The notes beneath the pieces are model-generated. The model was not told the origin of the DNA. It ran no database searches and saw only the letters and a list, made by a program, of their open reading frames with translations. Shown in pieces: positions 26,852 through 35,968 of a stretch of 64,000 bases of DNA. Position 1 is the stretch's first letter; each line of letters starts with the position of its first letter. The position numbers and the translations under genes were made by a program. The DNA comes from Myxococcus sp. CA023 (lineage in GTDB: Bacteria > Myxococcota > Myxococcia > Myxococcales > Myxococcaceae), in assembly GCF_010998615.1 (NCBI RefSeq), contig NZ_JAAEAH010000033.1, positions 1 to 64,000 on the forward strand, given 5' to 3'.

Positions 26852-26889
26852 AGATGTATCGCGCTGTGTCAGATGTATCGCGCTGTGTC
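26852..26889. repeat. Perfect 19-bp tandem duplication at a gene end
   Basis: The 19-mer AGATGTATCGCGCTGTGTC occurs twice head to tail (26852-26870, 26871-26889) with no mismatch and no spacer. The second copy runs into the stop codon of the methyltransferase at 26888-28390. It also lies 80-118 bp upstream of the desaturase start, so it may be an operator for that gene or a slippage product. Confidence 0.75.
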
Positions 26890-28390
26890 AGACAGAAGCC
26901 GGCCGGAGCGGTGGGGCCAGCGCGGTGGGCAGGGCCACGCCGTCTCGCGCGGCGAACACCAGTTCCTGGGTCGGCAGGGGGATGCAGACGGACGTGGTGA
27001 GGCCCACGTCCGCGAGCAGCTTCGCGTACTCGGACGCGGACAGCAGGTCACCCTCGTTCGTCATGAAGCGACGGAAGCCGAAGTAGAGGTGGTCCAGGGG
27101 GCCGTCGCGGCGCTCGTTGAGCACGTACTCGGCGATGACGAGGATGCCGTCCGGACGCAGTGCCCGGGCCACGCGCGCGAAGATGTCTGGGACGTCCTTC
27201 GGGCTCAGCACGTTGAGCACCTGGGGGAGGATGATGACGTCGAAGTCCGCGGCGCCGAAGTCCTGGGTGAAGAGGTTCCCTGGCCAGAAGCGCGCCCGGT
27301 CCGCGACCTCCAGCTTCGCGACGTTGCGGCGCACCTGCTCCAGCACGATGGCCTGGTCAAAGTACGTGACGTGTGTGGAGGACGACGTGCGCGCGAAGGC
27401 CGCGCCCCACACGCCCGAGCCGGTGCCGATGTCCAGCACCGCGGCGCCCTCCAGTGGACGCACGCCCGCGAGCGTGGCTGCGGCGCGGCGGCTGAGTTGG
27501 AAATGGGTGGCGAACACGGCGGTGATTTGCTGGGAGTTGTCCGCGTAGAAGCGCCCGCTCACCTCGGGGTCCTTCAGGTCGAGCACGTAGCGCTCGTGGC
27601 GCACCGTCTCGTCCAGGCGTCCGAGGGCCTCCCAGTACCGCGCGGACACGGACAGCGAGCGCACCAGGTAGGCCAGGGCCTTTCCTTCCAGCAGTGTCTT
27701 CGCATCAGGTGTCAGCGCCCACCCATCCTCCTGACGCCGCGTCATTCCCAGTACGGCCAGCGCTTCCAGCAGCACCCCGGGGGCACGCGTGGATGTGGAC
27801 TCGCCCAGCGCCTGCTCCGTGCGGACGTCCTCGGCGAGCGCCGCCAACAACCCGCTCTGTCCCGCGGCCAGGAGAACCTGGGTACGCAGGCCGCTGCGGG
27901 TGAAGCGGTCGAAGAAGTCCTCGTGCGCGGGAGTGGCGAATGGCGTGGGCGCCACCAGTCGCTCGCGGAGGTGGCTGAGGACGTCCCAGCGCTGTCCCTC
28001 GAAGTCCACCGGCTCGCCGGACTTCACGGCGTCGGTCAGCAGCCCCATGGGGCCCCACCAGGGGAGCTCGGCTTGAAGCCGCTGGCGGAAGGCCGCGTCG
28101 CCCAGGAGGGTGGCGGTGTGGGGTGCGAGGCTGAAGCGGCGCGCGTCGTCCATGCGGACGAAGTCCAGGCACACCAGCAACTCCAGCAGTGAGCGGAGTC
28201 CTCGCGCGGAACAGCCGAGCCGCTCCGCCAGCGTCTCCACCGGCAGTGGTTCGCCACTGCCCTCCACGGTGAGTGAGTCGAAGAGTCCCACCCGGAGCGC
28301 TGTCTGGAAGAGGGCGGACTCGTTGGAGGCGTTGCGCGCCCAGAAGTGGAGTGACTGTGCGAGGGAGACGGGCTCGTGGGGGGCGGCCAT
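26888..28390 (-). CDS. SAM-dependent methyltransferase with winged-helix N-terminal domain (paralogue 2)
   Basis: A 500-residue protein starting at MAAPHEPVSLAQ (an ATG at 28411 adds 7 residues). It has the same layout as the methyltransferase at 23101-24600: ALRVGLFDSL helical start, a first winged-helix region (LPVETLAERLGCSARGLRSLLELL), a second one near 170-230, then AAVLDIGTGSGVWGAAFA (about 318). VIILPQVLNVLSPKDVP and ARALRPDGILVIAEYVLNERRDGPLDHLYFGFRRFMTNEGD match the paralogue's C-terminus almost block for block. Methyl acceptor unknown. The gene is divergent from the AMP-binding/KR/carrier gene with 87 bp between starts, placing it under the biosynthetic locus's control region. Confidence 0.85.
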   Translation of the reverse strand: MAAPHEPVSLAQSLHFWARNASNESALFQTALRVGLFDSLTVEGSGEPLPVETLAERLGCSARGLRSLLELLVCLDFVRMDDARRFSLAPHTATLLGDAAFRQRLQAELPWWGPMGLLTDAVKSGEPVDFEGQRWDVLSHLRERLVAPTPFATPAHEDFFDRFTRSGLRTQVLLAAGQSGLLAALAEDVRTEQALGESTSTRAPGVLLEALAVLGMTRRQEDGWALTPDAKTLLEGKALAYLVRSLSVSARYWEALGRLDETVRHERYVLDLKDPEVSGRFYADNSQQITAVFATHFQLSRRAAATLAGVRPLEGAAVLDIGTGSGVWGAAFARTSSSTHVTYFDQAIVLEQVRRNVAKLEVADRARFWPGNLFTQDFGAADFDVIILPQVLNVLSPKDVPDIFARVARALRPDGILVIAEYVLNERRDGPLDHLYFGFRRFMTNEGDLLSASEYAKLLADVGLTTSVCIPLPTQELVFAARDGVALPTALAPPLRPASV

Positions 28391-28477
28391 GAGCCCGCAG
28401 CTTGTTCCCACCCGTCCTCCGGGTGCAACCCGGCTCCCTCTCGGCAGGGCCGGGAGTGGCTCTGATACGCTTGAGAC

Positions 28478-31400
28478 ATGGAATCACGCGCGTCGATGGT
28501 GCAACTCGTTGAGGAGTTCTTGCGTGCGGAAGCGCGCGTCCGTGAAGTCTGGGTGTCACCCGAAGTGGCCTGGGTGGTGCCTCGGCGCGCGGTGCGAGCG
28601 GCCGAACTGGACGCACTGCTTCACGAGCACCTGGGGCCGGATGTGCCCGCCGTGGCGCTGGTGGATGCGCTGCCCCGGCTCGATTCCGGCGACGTGGATG
28701 CGGCGGCGCTGCGCCAGGGCATGCCGCCCGTGCCCGCGAGGCTTCAGGCCCTGGAGGACGCGCTCCGGCAACAGGGCATCGAGGCGGTGGCGCTCGTGGG
28801 GGCCCGGCGGGACGAGGAGGTCCACACGCCGCTGGACGCCTTGCTTCCCGCCGCACTGCGACTGAAGGCGGGTGGCGTGGCGCCCGTGTCTTCGGCCCCG
28901 GTTCCGGCGCGGATGGACGCGGGAGGCCGGCCTTCCGTCATCGATTCAGGGGCGCGTCGCAGGCCTGAAGGCGCGCCACGGACGCTCGTCGAGCTGCTCC
29001 AGCAGGCCGTGGCGCACGCTCCCGGTCATGTCATCACCTTCATCGACGTACAGGGGCAGCGGGAGACGCTGACGTTCGCCGCGCTTTGGGACGAGGCGCT
29101 CCGGCTGTGGGGCGGTCTGCGGGCGCGGGGCGCGAAGGCGGGTGACAGGGTGATGCTCGCGATGGAGCGCCCGGGCGACTTCGTGCGTGGCTTCTGGGCC
29201 TGCACGCTCGGCGGCGTGGTGCCGGTACCGCTGGCGCTGCCCGCGTCGCTGGAACGCTCGCAGCCTGGCGTCGCGCGGCTCATCTCGGTGTCGGAGCGGC
29301 TGGGGACACCGTGGCTGCTCACGGAGGCGAGGGCCACGGCGCCGCTGTCGGAGGCGGGGCTGCGCGCCCTGTCGCTGCAATCCCTGTCGGGCGCGGAGCC
29401 GGGGCTCCTCGCGGCCGTGGACCCGGAGGCGCCCGCCATCCTCTCCTTCACGTCTGGGAGCACCGGACGTCCCAAGGGCGTGGTGCTGAAGCACGCCAAC
29501 CTGATGGCGATGGGCGAGGGGATGGTGGCCGGCGGTTGGTACCTGCCTGGGGACTTGGGCGTGAGCTGGATGCCCTTGGACCACGTGGCGGGGACGAGCT
29601 ACCCCCACCTGCTCGCGCTGCGTACCCGCACGCCCCATGTGCTGGTGGCGCGCGACTACGTCCTGGCGGACGTGCTCCGCTGGCTGGATTTGCTCTCGGA
29701 GTTCGGTGGGACGATGAGCTGGGCCCCCAACTTCGCCTACGGCCTGGTGGCGGACCGGCTGGAGCGCGAGGAGCGTCGCGCGTGGCGGCTGGAGCAGGTG
29801 CGCGTGCTGGCCTGTGCTGGAGAGTCCGTGTTGCCCGCGACGCTTCGGCGCTTCTCCGAGCCCCTGCGCGGCAGCGGACTGCGCGAGGATGCGATGTGCC
29901 CGGGCTGGGGCATGGCGGAGACGTCGTCCTACTTCTCGATGACGCGGGGCGTGCGGACCCATCCCGTGGAAGCGGCGACGGAACTGGGACCGCCTCCGGT
30001 GGGCGCGGCCCTGCGTGTGGTGGACGACGCCGACGCGGTGGTTCCCGAAGGTCAGGTCGGCCACCTGCAGGCCCGGGGTGCGCAGGTGCTGTCCGGCTAC
30101 CTGGATGACGCGGAACTCAACGCGCGCTCCTTCACAGCCGATGGTTGGTTTCGCACCGGGGACATGGCCGTGATTCAGGACGGACAGATGTCCATCGCGG
30201 GGCGCCAGAAGGAGGTCCTCATCCTCCACGGCAACAACGTCTACCCGCAGGACATCGAGGAGGTGGTGGAGTCGGTGCCTGGCGTGCTGCCGTCGTACAC
30301 CGTGGCCTGCCCGACGCGGAGCGGTACGGCACAGACGGATGAACTGGCTGTCTGCTTCGTGCCTACGCCGGATGCGCCGCCGCTGGCGGAGTTGCTGCGG
30401 AGCATCCGGGAAAAGGTGGGCCGGGTGCTCGGCTTCCATGTCGCGCACCTGTTGCCCCTGGCGCGCCAGCAGGTGCCGCGCACGGAGCTGGGGAAGCGGG
30501 GCCGCACCGAAGTGCGGCGCCGTTTCGAGGCGGGTGAGCTGGGGGCCGAGTACCACCGCGCGCTGAGCGTCCTGGGCGGACCCGCCACGATGCCGCCGTG
30601 CCTGGCGGTGTCCCGGTGGGAGCCTCGGCCGCTGGCGTCCAGGTCCGGAGCACGCGGTGCAATGGTCGTCATCGCGGACGAAGCCTTCGCCGAGGCATTG
30701 CGCGAACAGGCCGACGGCCGCGAGGTGGTGCGGGTGGCGCCGGAGGCGAGCGGTGAACTCGTTCGTGCCATGGAGGCCCTTGCGGAGCGCCGTGTGCCTT
30801 GTGGCGACGTGGTGGTGCTGCTGCCGGAGGCGCAGGAGACGCCTGCGGTCCGTGAGTCTTTGCTTCGCGGGGAGATGACGGCTGCGGATGCGCGCTTCCA
30901 GGACGCTGCCTCCAGCGCGCCTGGCGGAGGCGTGTCCGGGGGCGTTGCAGCACCTGCCCAGGGCACGGCCTCGGACGGCGCGATGCAAGCGGCGGTGGCC
31001 TCTCGCATGGCGCCACTGCTTCATGCGCTCCAGTCCCTGTCCAAGCGAGACGAGGACGCTCCGGTCGTGCGCGTGCTCGCGGTGCTTCCGGAGTCGGGAG
31101 GGGACGACGCGGCTTCGCTGGCCGCCTTGCTGACGCCGGGCCTGCTCTGGACCGCCGTGGCGGAGGTTCCGGGGCTGGAAGCGCGGGTGGCATGGACGCC
31201 TCCGGACGCATCCGCCACTGCCCATGCTGTTGCCCGCGAACTCGCCTCCCAGGATGCCGCGCGCGAGGTGGCGTGGCGGGAAGGCACGCGGTGGGAGCGC
31301 GTCTTCACCCCATGGATGCCGCCACCGCTCGCGGCACCCCAGCGCCTCAAGCGGGAAGGGCTCTACCTGGTAACAGGCGCGCTCGGTGGCCTGGGACGTG

Positions 31401-32527
31401 AATGGGCACGTCAGCTGCGGCAGGGCCTGGACGCCCGGCTGCTGCTCGTGGGGCGGCGCCCTCATGGTCCCGAGGCAAGGGCGCTGGAGTCCGAGCTGGG
31501 CACCGCGAAGTATGTCTCCGTGGACGTCACGAACGAGGTCGCGCTTCGGAATGCCGTGCGCGACGCGGAGGCGCACTTCGGTCAGTCGCTCGACGGCGCC
31601 TTCCACTTCGCGGGCACGCTGACGCCCGTCGCGTTGGAGTACGAGACGCCGGAGACACTGGTACAAGGCGCCGCCGCACATGCACTGGGCGCGAGGGCCA
31701 TCGCGACAGTCTTGAAGGACAGGCCCCAAGCCGTCTGCGTCTTCGCGGCGTCGTTGATGGGAACGCTGGGTGCGGGCCGCCACGCGGCCTACTGCGCCGG
31801 CACGGCCTTCCTCGAACGGTTCGCCGAGCGGCTGACCGCACAGGGCCGCCACGCGGTGGCGGTATCGCTGAGCCAGGTGCGGGAGACGGGGCTCGCGCGC
31901 TCACTGGGGGCCGCGCCGCCGGGCTACCGGGTGCTGGAGCCATCCCAGGCCCTGGCCTCCGTGGCCTTGGCGGTGGAGCACGCGCCCGCGCACCTGCTGT
32001 CAGGCGTGGTGGGGGCGGCCTGGCCCTGGCGTCAGGCGGGATTGGGCGAGGGGCAGAGCCTGGACACGGCCCATGTCTTCCTGGTGCAGCGGCCGGGAGA
32101 CGTCCCGCCCGTGGGACTCTCCGACGCGGTGCTTCATCCCCTGCCGGAATGGCCCCGCCGAGCGGGCGGCGCGGTGGACCGTGATGCCCTGGCCGCCGAC
32201 CTCTCCGGGGTGGGTGACGGAGCCGCCGCCGGGCCATTCGAGACGGTGGTGATGGACGCCTTCCACGAGGTCCTCGGAGCCCAGGGCGTGGGCGTCGGTT
32301 CTGACTTCTTCACGCTGGGCGGCAGCTCGCTCCAGGCCACCCGGGTGGTGGCGCGCATCAACGAGCGCACCGGCCTGCAACTGCGCGAGGTGGCCCTGTT
32401 CGAGCACCCCACGGCCACGGCGCTGGCGGAGCACGTGAGGCGCGTGGTGGACCTGACGCAGTTGGACATCTCGGTGCTCAGCGACGCGCAGGTGGACCTG
32501 CTCCTGCGCGTGTTGGAGCCCACGTGA
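28478..32527 (+). CDS. Starter protein: AMP-binding ligase, ketoreductase and carrier domains
   Basis: A 1349-residue multidomain enzyme. Residues about 1-85 look like a degenerate A-domain C-terminal subdomain (VREVWVSPEVAWVVP ... ALPRLDSGDVDAAALR, where an A10-like GKVD lysine is replaced). The AMP-binding core follows (about 155-700): SFTSGSTGRPKGVVLKHANL (near 323), SWMPLDHVAGTSYPH, PGWGMAETSS, GWFRTGDMAVI. A ketoreductase spans about 960-1180: LYLVTGALGGLGREWARQL, CVFAASLMGTLGAG, and AAYCAGTAFLERFAE with Tyr near 1104 but Thr where KRs usually have Asn. The carrier site is FFTLGGSSLQATRVV (Ser about 1283). It probably loads and reduces a keto-acid or acyl starter and hands it to the NRPS. 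Confidence 0.85.
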   Translation: MESRASMVQLVEEFLRAEARVREVWVSPEVAWVVPRRAVRAAELDALLHEHLGPDVPAVALVDALPRLDSGDVDAAALRQGMPPVPARLQALEDALRQQGIEAVALVGARRDEEVHTPLDALLPAALRLKAGGVAPVSSAPVPARMDAGGRPSVIDSGARRRPEGAPRTLVELLQQAVAHAPGHVITFIDVQGQRETLTFAALWDEALRLWGGLRARGAKAGDRVMLAMERPGDFVRGFWACTLGGVVPVPLALPASLERSQPGVARLISVSERLGTPWLLTEARATAPLSEAGLRALSLQSLSGAEPGLLAAVDPEAPAILSFTSGSTGRPKGVVLKHANLMAMGEGMVAGGWYLPGDLGVSWMPLDHVAGTSYPHLLALRTRTPHVLVARDYVLADVLRWLDLLSEFGGTMSWAPNFAYGLVADRLEREERRAWRLEQVRVLACAGESVLPATLRRFSEPLRGSGLREDAMCPGWGMAETSSYFSMTRGVRTHPVEAATELGPPPVGAALRVVDDADAVVPEGQVGHLQARGAQVLSGYLDDAELNARSFTADGWFRTGDMAVIQDGQMSIAGRQKEVLILHGNNVYPQDIEEVVESVPGVLPSYTVACPTRSGTAQTDELAVCFVPTPDAPPLAELLRSIREKVGRVLGFHVAHLLPLARQQVPRTELGKRGRTEVRRRFEAGELGAEYHRALSVLGGPATMPPCLAVSRWEPRPLASRSGARGAMVVIADEAFAEALREQADGREVVRVAPEASGELVRAMEALAERRVPCGDVVVLLPEAQETPAVRESLLRGEMTAADARFQDAASSAPGGGVSGGVAAPAQGTASDGAMQAAVASRMAPLLHALQSLSKRDEDAPVVRVLAVLPESGGDDAASLAALLTPGLLWTAVAEVPGLEARVAWTPPDASATAHAVARELASQDAAREVAWREGTRWERVFTPWMPPPLAAPQRLKREGLYLVTGALGGLGREWARQLRQGLDARLLLVGRRPHGPEARALESELGTAKYVSVDVTNEVALRNAVRDAEAHFGQSLDGAFHFAGTLTPVALEYETPETLVQGAAAHALGARAIATVLKDRPQAVCVFAASLMGTLGAGRHAAYCAGTAFLERFAERLTAQGRHAVAVSLSQVRETGLARSLGAAPPGYRVLEPSQALASVALAVEHAPAHLLSGVVGAAWPWRQAGLGEGQSLDTAHVFLVQRPGDVPPVGLSDAVLHPLPEWPRRAGGAVDRDALAADLSGVGDGAAAGPFETVVMDAFHEVLGAQGVGVGSDFFTLGGSSLQATRVVARINERTGLQLREVALFEHPTATALAEHVRRVVDLTQLDISVLSDAQVDLLLRVLEPT

Positions 32528-32574
32528 GCGAGAGGCGGTAGTCCCTCCGCCCCGTCCGTTGTAGCGTCCAACGA

Positions 32575-32597
32575 CCCGGGCACCTGTCTTGCCCGGG
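32575..32597 (+). promoter_or_regulatory. Hairpin between starter gene and FtsX permease gene
   Basis: CCCGGGCA (32575-32582) and TGCCCGGG (32590-32597) form a perfect 8-bp stem with a 7-nt loop, ending 15 bases before the ribosome-binding site of the next gene. No T-run follows, so it may be an attenuator or mRNA-stability element rather than a terminator. Confidence 0.4.
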
Positions 32598-32622
32598 CAT
32601 GGCACCGGACCGAGGAGTCTGC

Positions 32623-34671
32623 GTGACGCTGTGGTCGCTCACCGTTCAAAGTGTGCTGGCCCGCCCCCGAAGCTGGGTGGTGGGGCTGCTGGCGGCAGGC
32701 GCGGCGGCGCTGCTGACGCCGGGCGTGTCGTTGATGGGCAGCATCCATGACGGCACGCGGCGAAGCCTCATCGAGAGCGGCGCGGGGGACCTCCAGGTCT
32801 ACGCCGCCGCCTCCACGGGAACGCCCCAGGTGGTGGTGGGGCCAGGGGGCGTCCCGGACCTGCAACCCATTCCGGACTACGGCGCACTGGAGCCCCGGCT
32901 GCGCGACCTCCCGGGCATCCAGGAGGTGGTGCCGCTGGAGCTGGGGATGGGCGCCGTGTTCCGTGGCAACGCCCTGGATGAAAAGCTGGCGGTGTTGCGC
33001 GAGGCGGCGCGGGCGCCGGCCTCCGAGGAGCGGGACGCACGGCTGCGCCGTCTGGGCGAGGACCTGCGGCTGACGCTGGCGCGGGTGGCGCGCAACGCGG
33101 ATCGCCGGAGCGAGGCCTTCGCGGAAGAGCCCGCCTTCGCGGATGACCTGCGCGTGCTGCGGGACGCGGCCGAGCCCGCCTTCTGGGAGCGGCTCACCGA
33201 GGATCCACAGGGCCTGCTGGAGGTGTTGGAGAACCGCGTGGCGCGGCAAGCGGGCGAGGGTGAAGAGCTTCCGGTGGACTACCTGGGCACGGACGTGGCG
33301 CGGTTCGCCCGGGCCTTCCCGCGCTTCGAGCTCGTCTCCGGGCAGCTTCCTCCGCCAGGGACGCGGGGCCTCGTCATGGGGCACGCGACGTACGAGCAGC
33401 ACTTCAAGCACCCCATCGCCGTGCGCATGGACACGCTGCGCCGCGAGCGCGAGCGGGGCCTCACGTTGGCGGAGGACGAGCAGCTGCGCACGCTGGTGGA
33501 GCGCAACGTCGCGGAGGTGCCGGACCTGGTGGCGCGCCTGGACATCGAGCGCGCCACGGTGCTCCAGGCCGGACTGGCCCGCGTGCTGGGCGAGCCGGGT
33601 GAACTGGAGGCCCTGCTGGCGCGCTTCCTCTCGGTGGACGACGGCAACTTCGACACCCGCTTCGGACAGTTCTACGGGGAGCTGGCGCCCTCGCTGCCGC
33701 TGTACCGGCTCAAGCCCGGGGACGTGCTGTCACTGAAGACGCCGCTGGAGAGTGGCACCGCCGTGCCAGTGCGAGTCTTCGGCACCTTCCGCTTCCGGGG
33801 CCTGGGTGGCGACGACGGCCGGGTCAACACCATGAGCGTGGTGGACCTCGTCACGGCGCGGCACCTGTCTGGCCGCTTCACCCAGGCACAGCAGGACGAG
33901 GCGCGGGCGCTGTTCGAGACCTTTGGCATGGAAGGGGAGGCCATGGCGCCCCCCGAGTCCCTGGACGCCTTCCATCCACCCGACATCGTGGACGCGGAGG
34001 CGCAGACGGCGCACACCGAACAGGCTCCTGTTTTCGAGCGTGCTCGGGCCCTGCCGGAGACCTTCTCCGAGGACGAGCTCTCACGCGGAACGGTGTTGCA
34101 GGCTGCGGTGGTGCTGGCGCCCGGCGCCTCCGCCGAGGACGTCGCGGCCCGCATGCGCGCGCTGCCCGGTGGTGAAGCCCTGGCCACGGTGGGTTGGCAG
34201 GAGGCGGGTGGGCTGCTGGGCGGTCTGGTGGTGATGCTCCAGGCGGTGATGCTGCTCTTCGCGCTGTTGATGTCCTCCTTCGTCGCGCTGGTCGCCGCTG
34301 GAACGCTGCTGCTGCTGGCGCGGGAACGCGTGGCGGAGGTCGGCACACTGCGCGCGGTAGGAATGCAACGTCGCGAGGTCTTCACCTCGCTGCTGCTGGA
34401 AGGGTCGCTGCTGGGCGGTATCGGCAGCGTGCTGGGCGCGGTGCTGGGCGCGGCGCTGCTGTGGCTTGCGACCGGAGATGGCGTGGCGGTGGAAGATGGC
34501 TCCCTGCAGTTCTTCCTGGGCGGCCCGGTGCTGCGCCCGGAGGTGGCGCTGGGCGGAACCGTGGCCGTGGTGGTGGCGGTGACGGCCGTGGTGCTGCTGG
34601 CGACACTGGTACCGGCCTGGCGAGGCAGCGCGGTGGCGCCCATCGAAGCCATGCGGAAGGGCGAGGGCTGA
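32623..34671 (+). CDS. FtsX-like ABC permease (LolC/E-type), long form
   Basis: A 682-residue membrane protein. The GTG at 32623 is chosen over an ATG at 32599 because GAGGAG lies 5 nt upstream and the protein then begins MTLWSLTVQSVLARPRSW. One N-terminal helix (VVGLLAAGAAALLTPGVSLM) precedes a periplasmic domain of about 480 residues, longer than usual. Three C-terminal helices follow, with VALVAAGTLLLLARERVAEVGTLRAVGMQRREV, the FtsX coupling motif. Together with the next permease it should form an MacB/LolCDE-type transporter. No cognate ATPase gene is adjacent. The next gene starts 4 bp after the stop. Confidence 0.85.
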   Translation: MTLWSLTVQSVLARPRSWVVGLLAAGAAALLTPGVSLMGSIHDGTRRSLIESGAGDLQVYAAASTGTPQVVVGPGGVPDLQPIPDYGALEPRLRDLPGIQEVVPLELGMGAVFRGNALDEKLAVLREAARAPASEERDARLRRLGEDLRLTLARVARNADRRSEAFAEEPAFADDLRVLRDAAEPAFWERLTEDPQGLLEVLENRVARQAGEGEELPVDYLGTDVARFARAFPRFELVSGQLPPPGTRGLVMGHATYEQHFKHPIAVRMDTLRRERERGLTLAEDEQLRTLVERNVAEVPDLVARLDIERATVLQAGLARVLGEPGELEALLARFLSVDDGNFDTRFGQFYGELAPSLPLYRLKPGDVLSLKTPLESGTAVPVRVFGTFRFRGLGGDDGRVNTMSVVDLVTARHLSGRFTQAQQDEARALFETFGMEGEAMAPPESLDAFHPPDIVDAEAQTAHTEQAPVFERARALPETFSEDELSRGTVLQAAVVLAPGASAEDVAARMRALPGGEALATVGWQEAGGLLGGLVVMLQAVMLLFALLMSSFVALVAAGTLLLLARERVAEVGTLRAVGMQRREVFTSLLLEGSLLGGIGSVLGAVLGAALLWLATGDGVAVEDGSLQFFLGGPVLRPEVALGGTVAVVVAVTAVVLLATLVPAWRGSAVAPIEAMRKGEG

Positions 34672-34675
34672 ACCG

Positions 34676-35968
34676 ATGCGCGCACTTCTCCAGATTGCCT
34701 TCCGAAATCTCCTGGCCCACCGTGAGCGGGGTCTGTTGTTGCTCATCGTGCTCGCGGGCGCCAGCGCCGTGCTGGTGGGCGTGATGTCCGTGAGCGCGGG
34801 CGTGGCCCGGGCGCAGCGCGAGGCGGTGCGGACCTTCCTCGCGGGCGACCTCAACGTCGGGGGCTACTTCAAGGAGCATCCCGACTCCATCTTCCCCGTG
34901 GTGGGCGACACCTCGCGGGTTCGCTCCGTCCTCCAGCCGCACGTGCCCGCGGAGTGCACGGTGCGCGAGCGAGGCCGGGGCTCGGCCACCGCGGGCGCGG
35001 GACGGCACCGCGTGCGCTCGTACCTGATGAGCCTGGATGTCGCGGCCGAGGGCGACGCGGGCTTCCGGGTGCGCACCGGCTCCCTGGAAGCCCTCGCGAA
35101 GCCACGCACGGTGGCGCTTTCCACGTCGCTGGCGGAGCGGCTCCAGGTGGAGGTGGGTGAGCTGGCCACGCTCTTCGTGCAGATGCCGGGCGGCAAGCGC
35201 AACGCGGTGGACGTGGAGGTGGTGGCCCTGCTGGAGCGCGCGGGTGTCCTGGGCGAGTCCGCGGGGTTGCTGGTGTCCAACGCGATGCTGCGAGAGCTGT
35301 ATGGCTTCCGTCCGGACTCGGCCAGCGTGATTCAGCTCCTCTGCGGTGACGGCACGGAGCTGGAACCCCTGGCGGGAACGCTGCGTGGCGCGCTCCAGAA
35401 GGCCGGCTATGAGGTGCTGCCGCCCGCGCACGAGGCCTACGGCGACAAGCTGGGGCCCCTGCTGCGCGAGGGCTGGGCGGGCCAGAAGCTGGACGTGAGC
35501 ACCTGGGAGGACGAGGCGGCCTTCCTCGACTTCGTGGGCCAGGGATTGGGGCTGCTGCTGGTGCTGGTCGGCGCGGTGGTGTTCGGCGTCGTGGTGGTGG
35601 GGCTCTTCGTCTCGCTCAACGTGTCGGTCCGCGAGCGCACGCGGGAGATTGGAACGCTGCGAGCCATGGGCATGCAGCGCCGCTCGCTGGTGGCCGCCTT
35701 CATGCTGGAGGGGCTGCTGGTGGGGTGGGCGGCCTCGCTCGTGGGCGCTGGCATGGCGGCGGGTCTGGGGGGGCTCCTGCGCGACGTGCTACCAGTGCCG
35801 GACGCGCTCTCCACCCTGTTCTTCAGCGGCACGTTGCCGCTGGCGCCCACCCTGGGGCATGTGGTGGCCGCGGTGCTCCTGGTGACGCTGGGGGCGGGCC
35901 TGGCTTCCATCGTCCCGGCTTTCCGGGCCGCTTCGCTTCCTCCTCGTTCCGCCATGGAGTCCTTGTGA
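34676..35968 (+). CDS. FtsX-like ABC permease (LolC/E-type), short form
   Basis: A 430-residue protein with the LolC/E layout: an N-terminal helix (GLLLLIVLAGASAVLVGVMSVSAG), a MacB-like periplasmic domain (about 50-270), and three helices with VVGLFVSLNVSVRERTREIGTLRAMGMQRRSLVAAF as the ATPase-coupling loop. LolC/E extract lipoproteins from the inner membrane; related permeases export peptides and lipids. It forms an operon with the long FtsX permease and with the LolA-like gene, whose ATG overlaps this stop (TGATG). A periplasmic acceptor following a permease pair is what an envelope-crossing route would need. Confidence 0.88.
   Translation: MRALLQIAFRNLLAHRERGLLLLIVLAGASAVLVGVMSVSAGVARAQREAVRTFLAGDLNVGGYFKEHPDSIFPVVGDTSRVRSVLQPHVPAECTVRERGRGSATAGAGRHRVRSYLMSLDVAAEGDAGFRVRTGSLEALAKPRTVALSTSLAERLQVEVGELATLFVQMPGGKRNAVDVEVVALLERAGVLGESAGLLVSNAMLRELYGFRPDSASVIQLLCGDGTELEPLAGTLRGALQKAGYEVLPPAHEAYGDKLGPLLREGWAGQKLDVSTWEDEAAFLDFVGQGLGLLLVLVGAVVFGVVVVGLFVSLNVSVRERTREIGTLRAMGMQRRSLVAAFMLEGLLVGWAASLVGAGMAAGLGGLLRDVLPVPDALSTLFFSGTLPLAPTLGHVVAAVLLVTLGAGLASIVPAFRAASLPPRSAMESL

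Noticed and set aside
28946..31852. A 968-codon open frame antisense to the starter protein
   Set aside because: No recognisable domain and biased composition, opposite an intact AMP-binding and KR domain.
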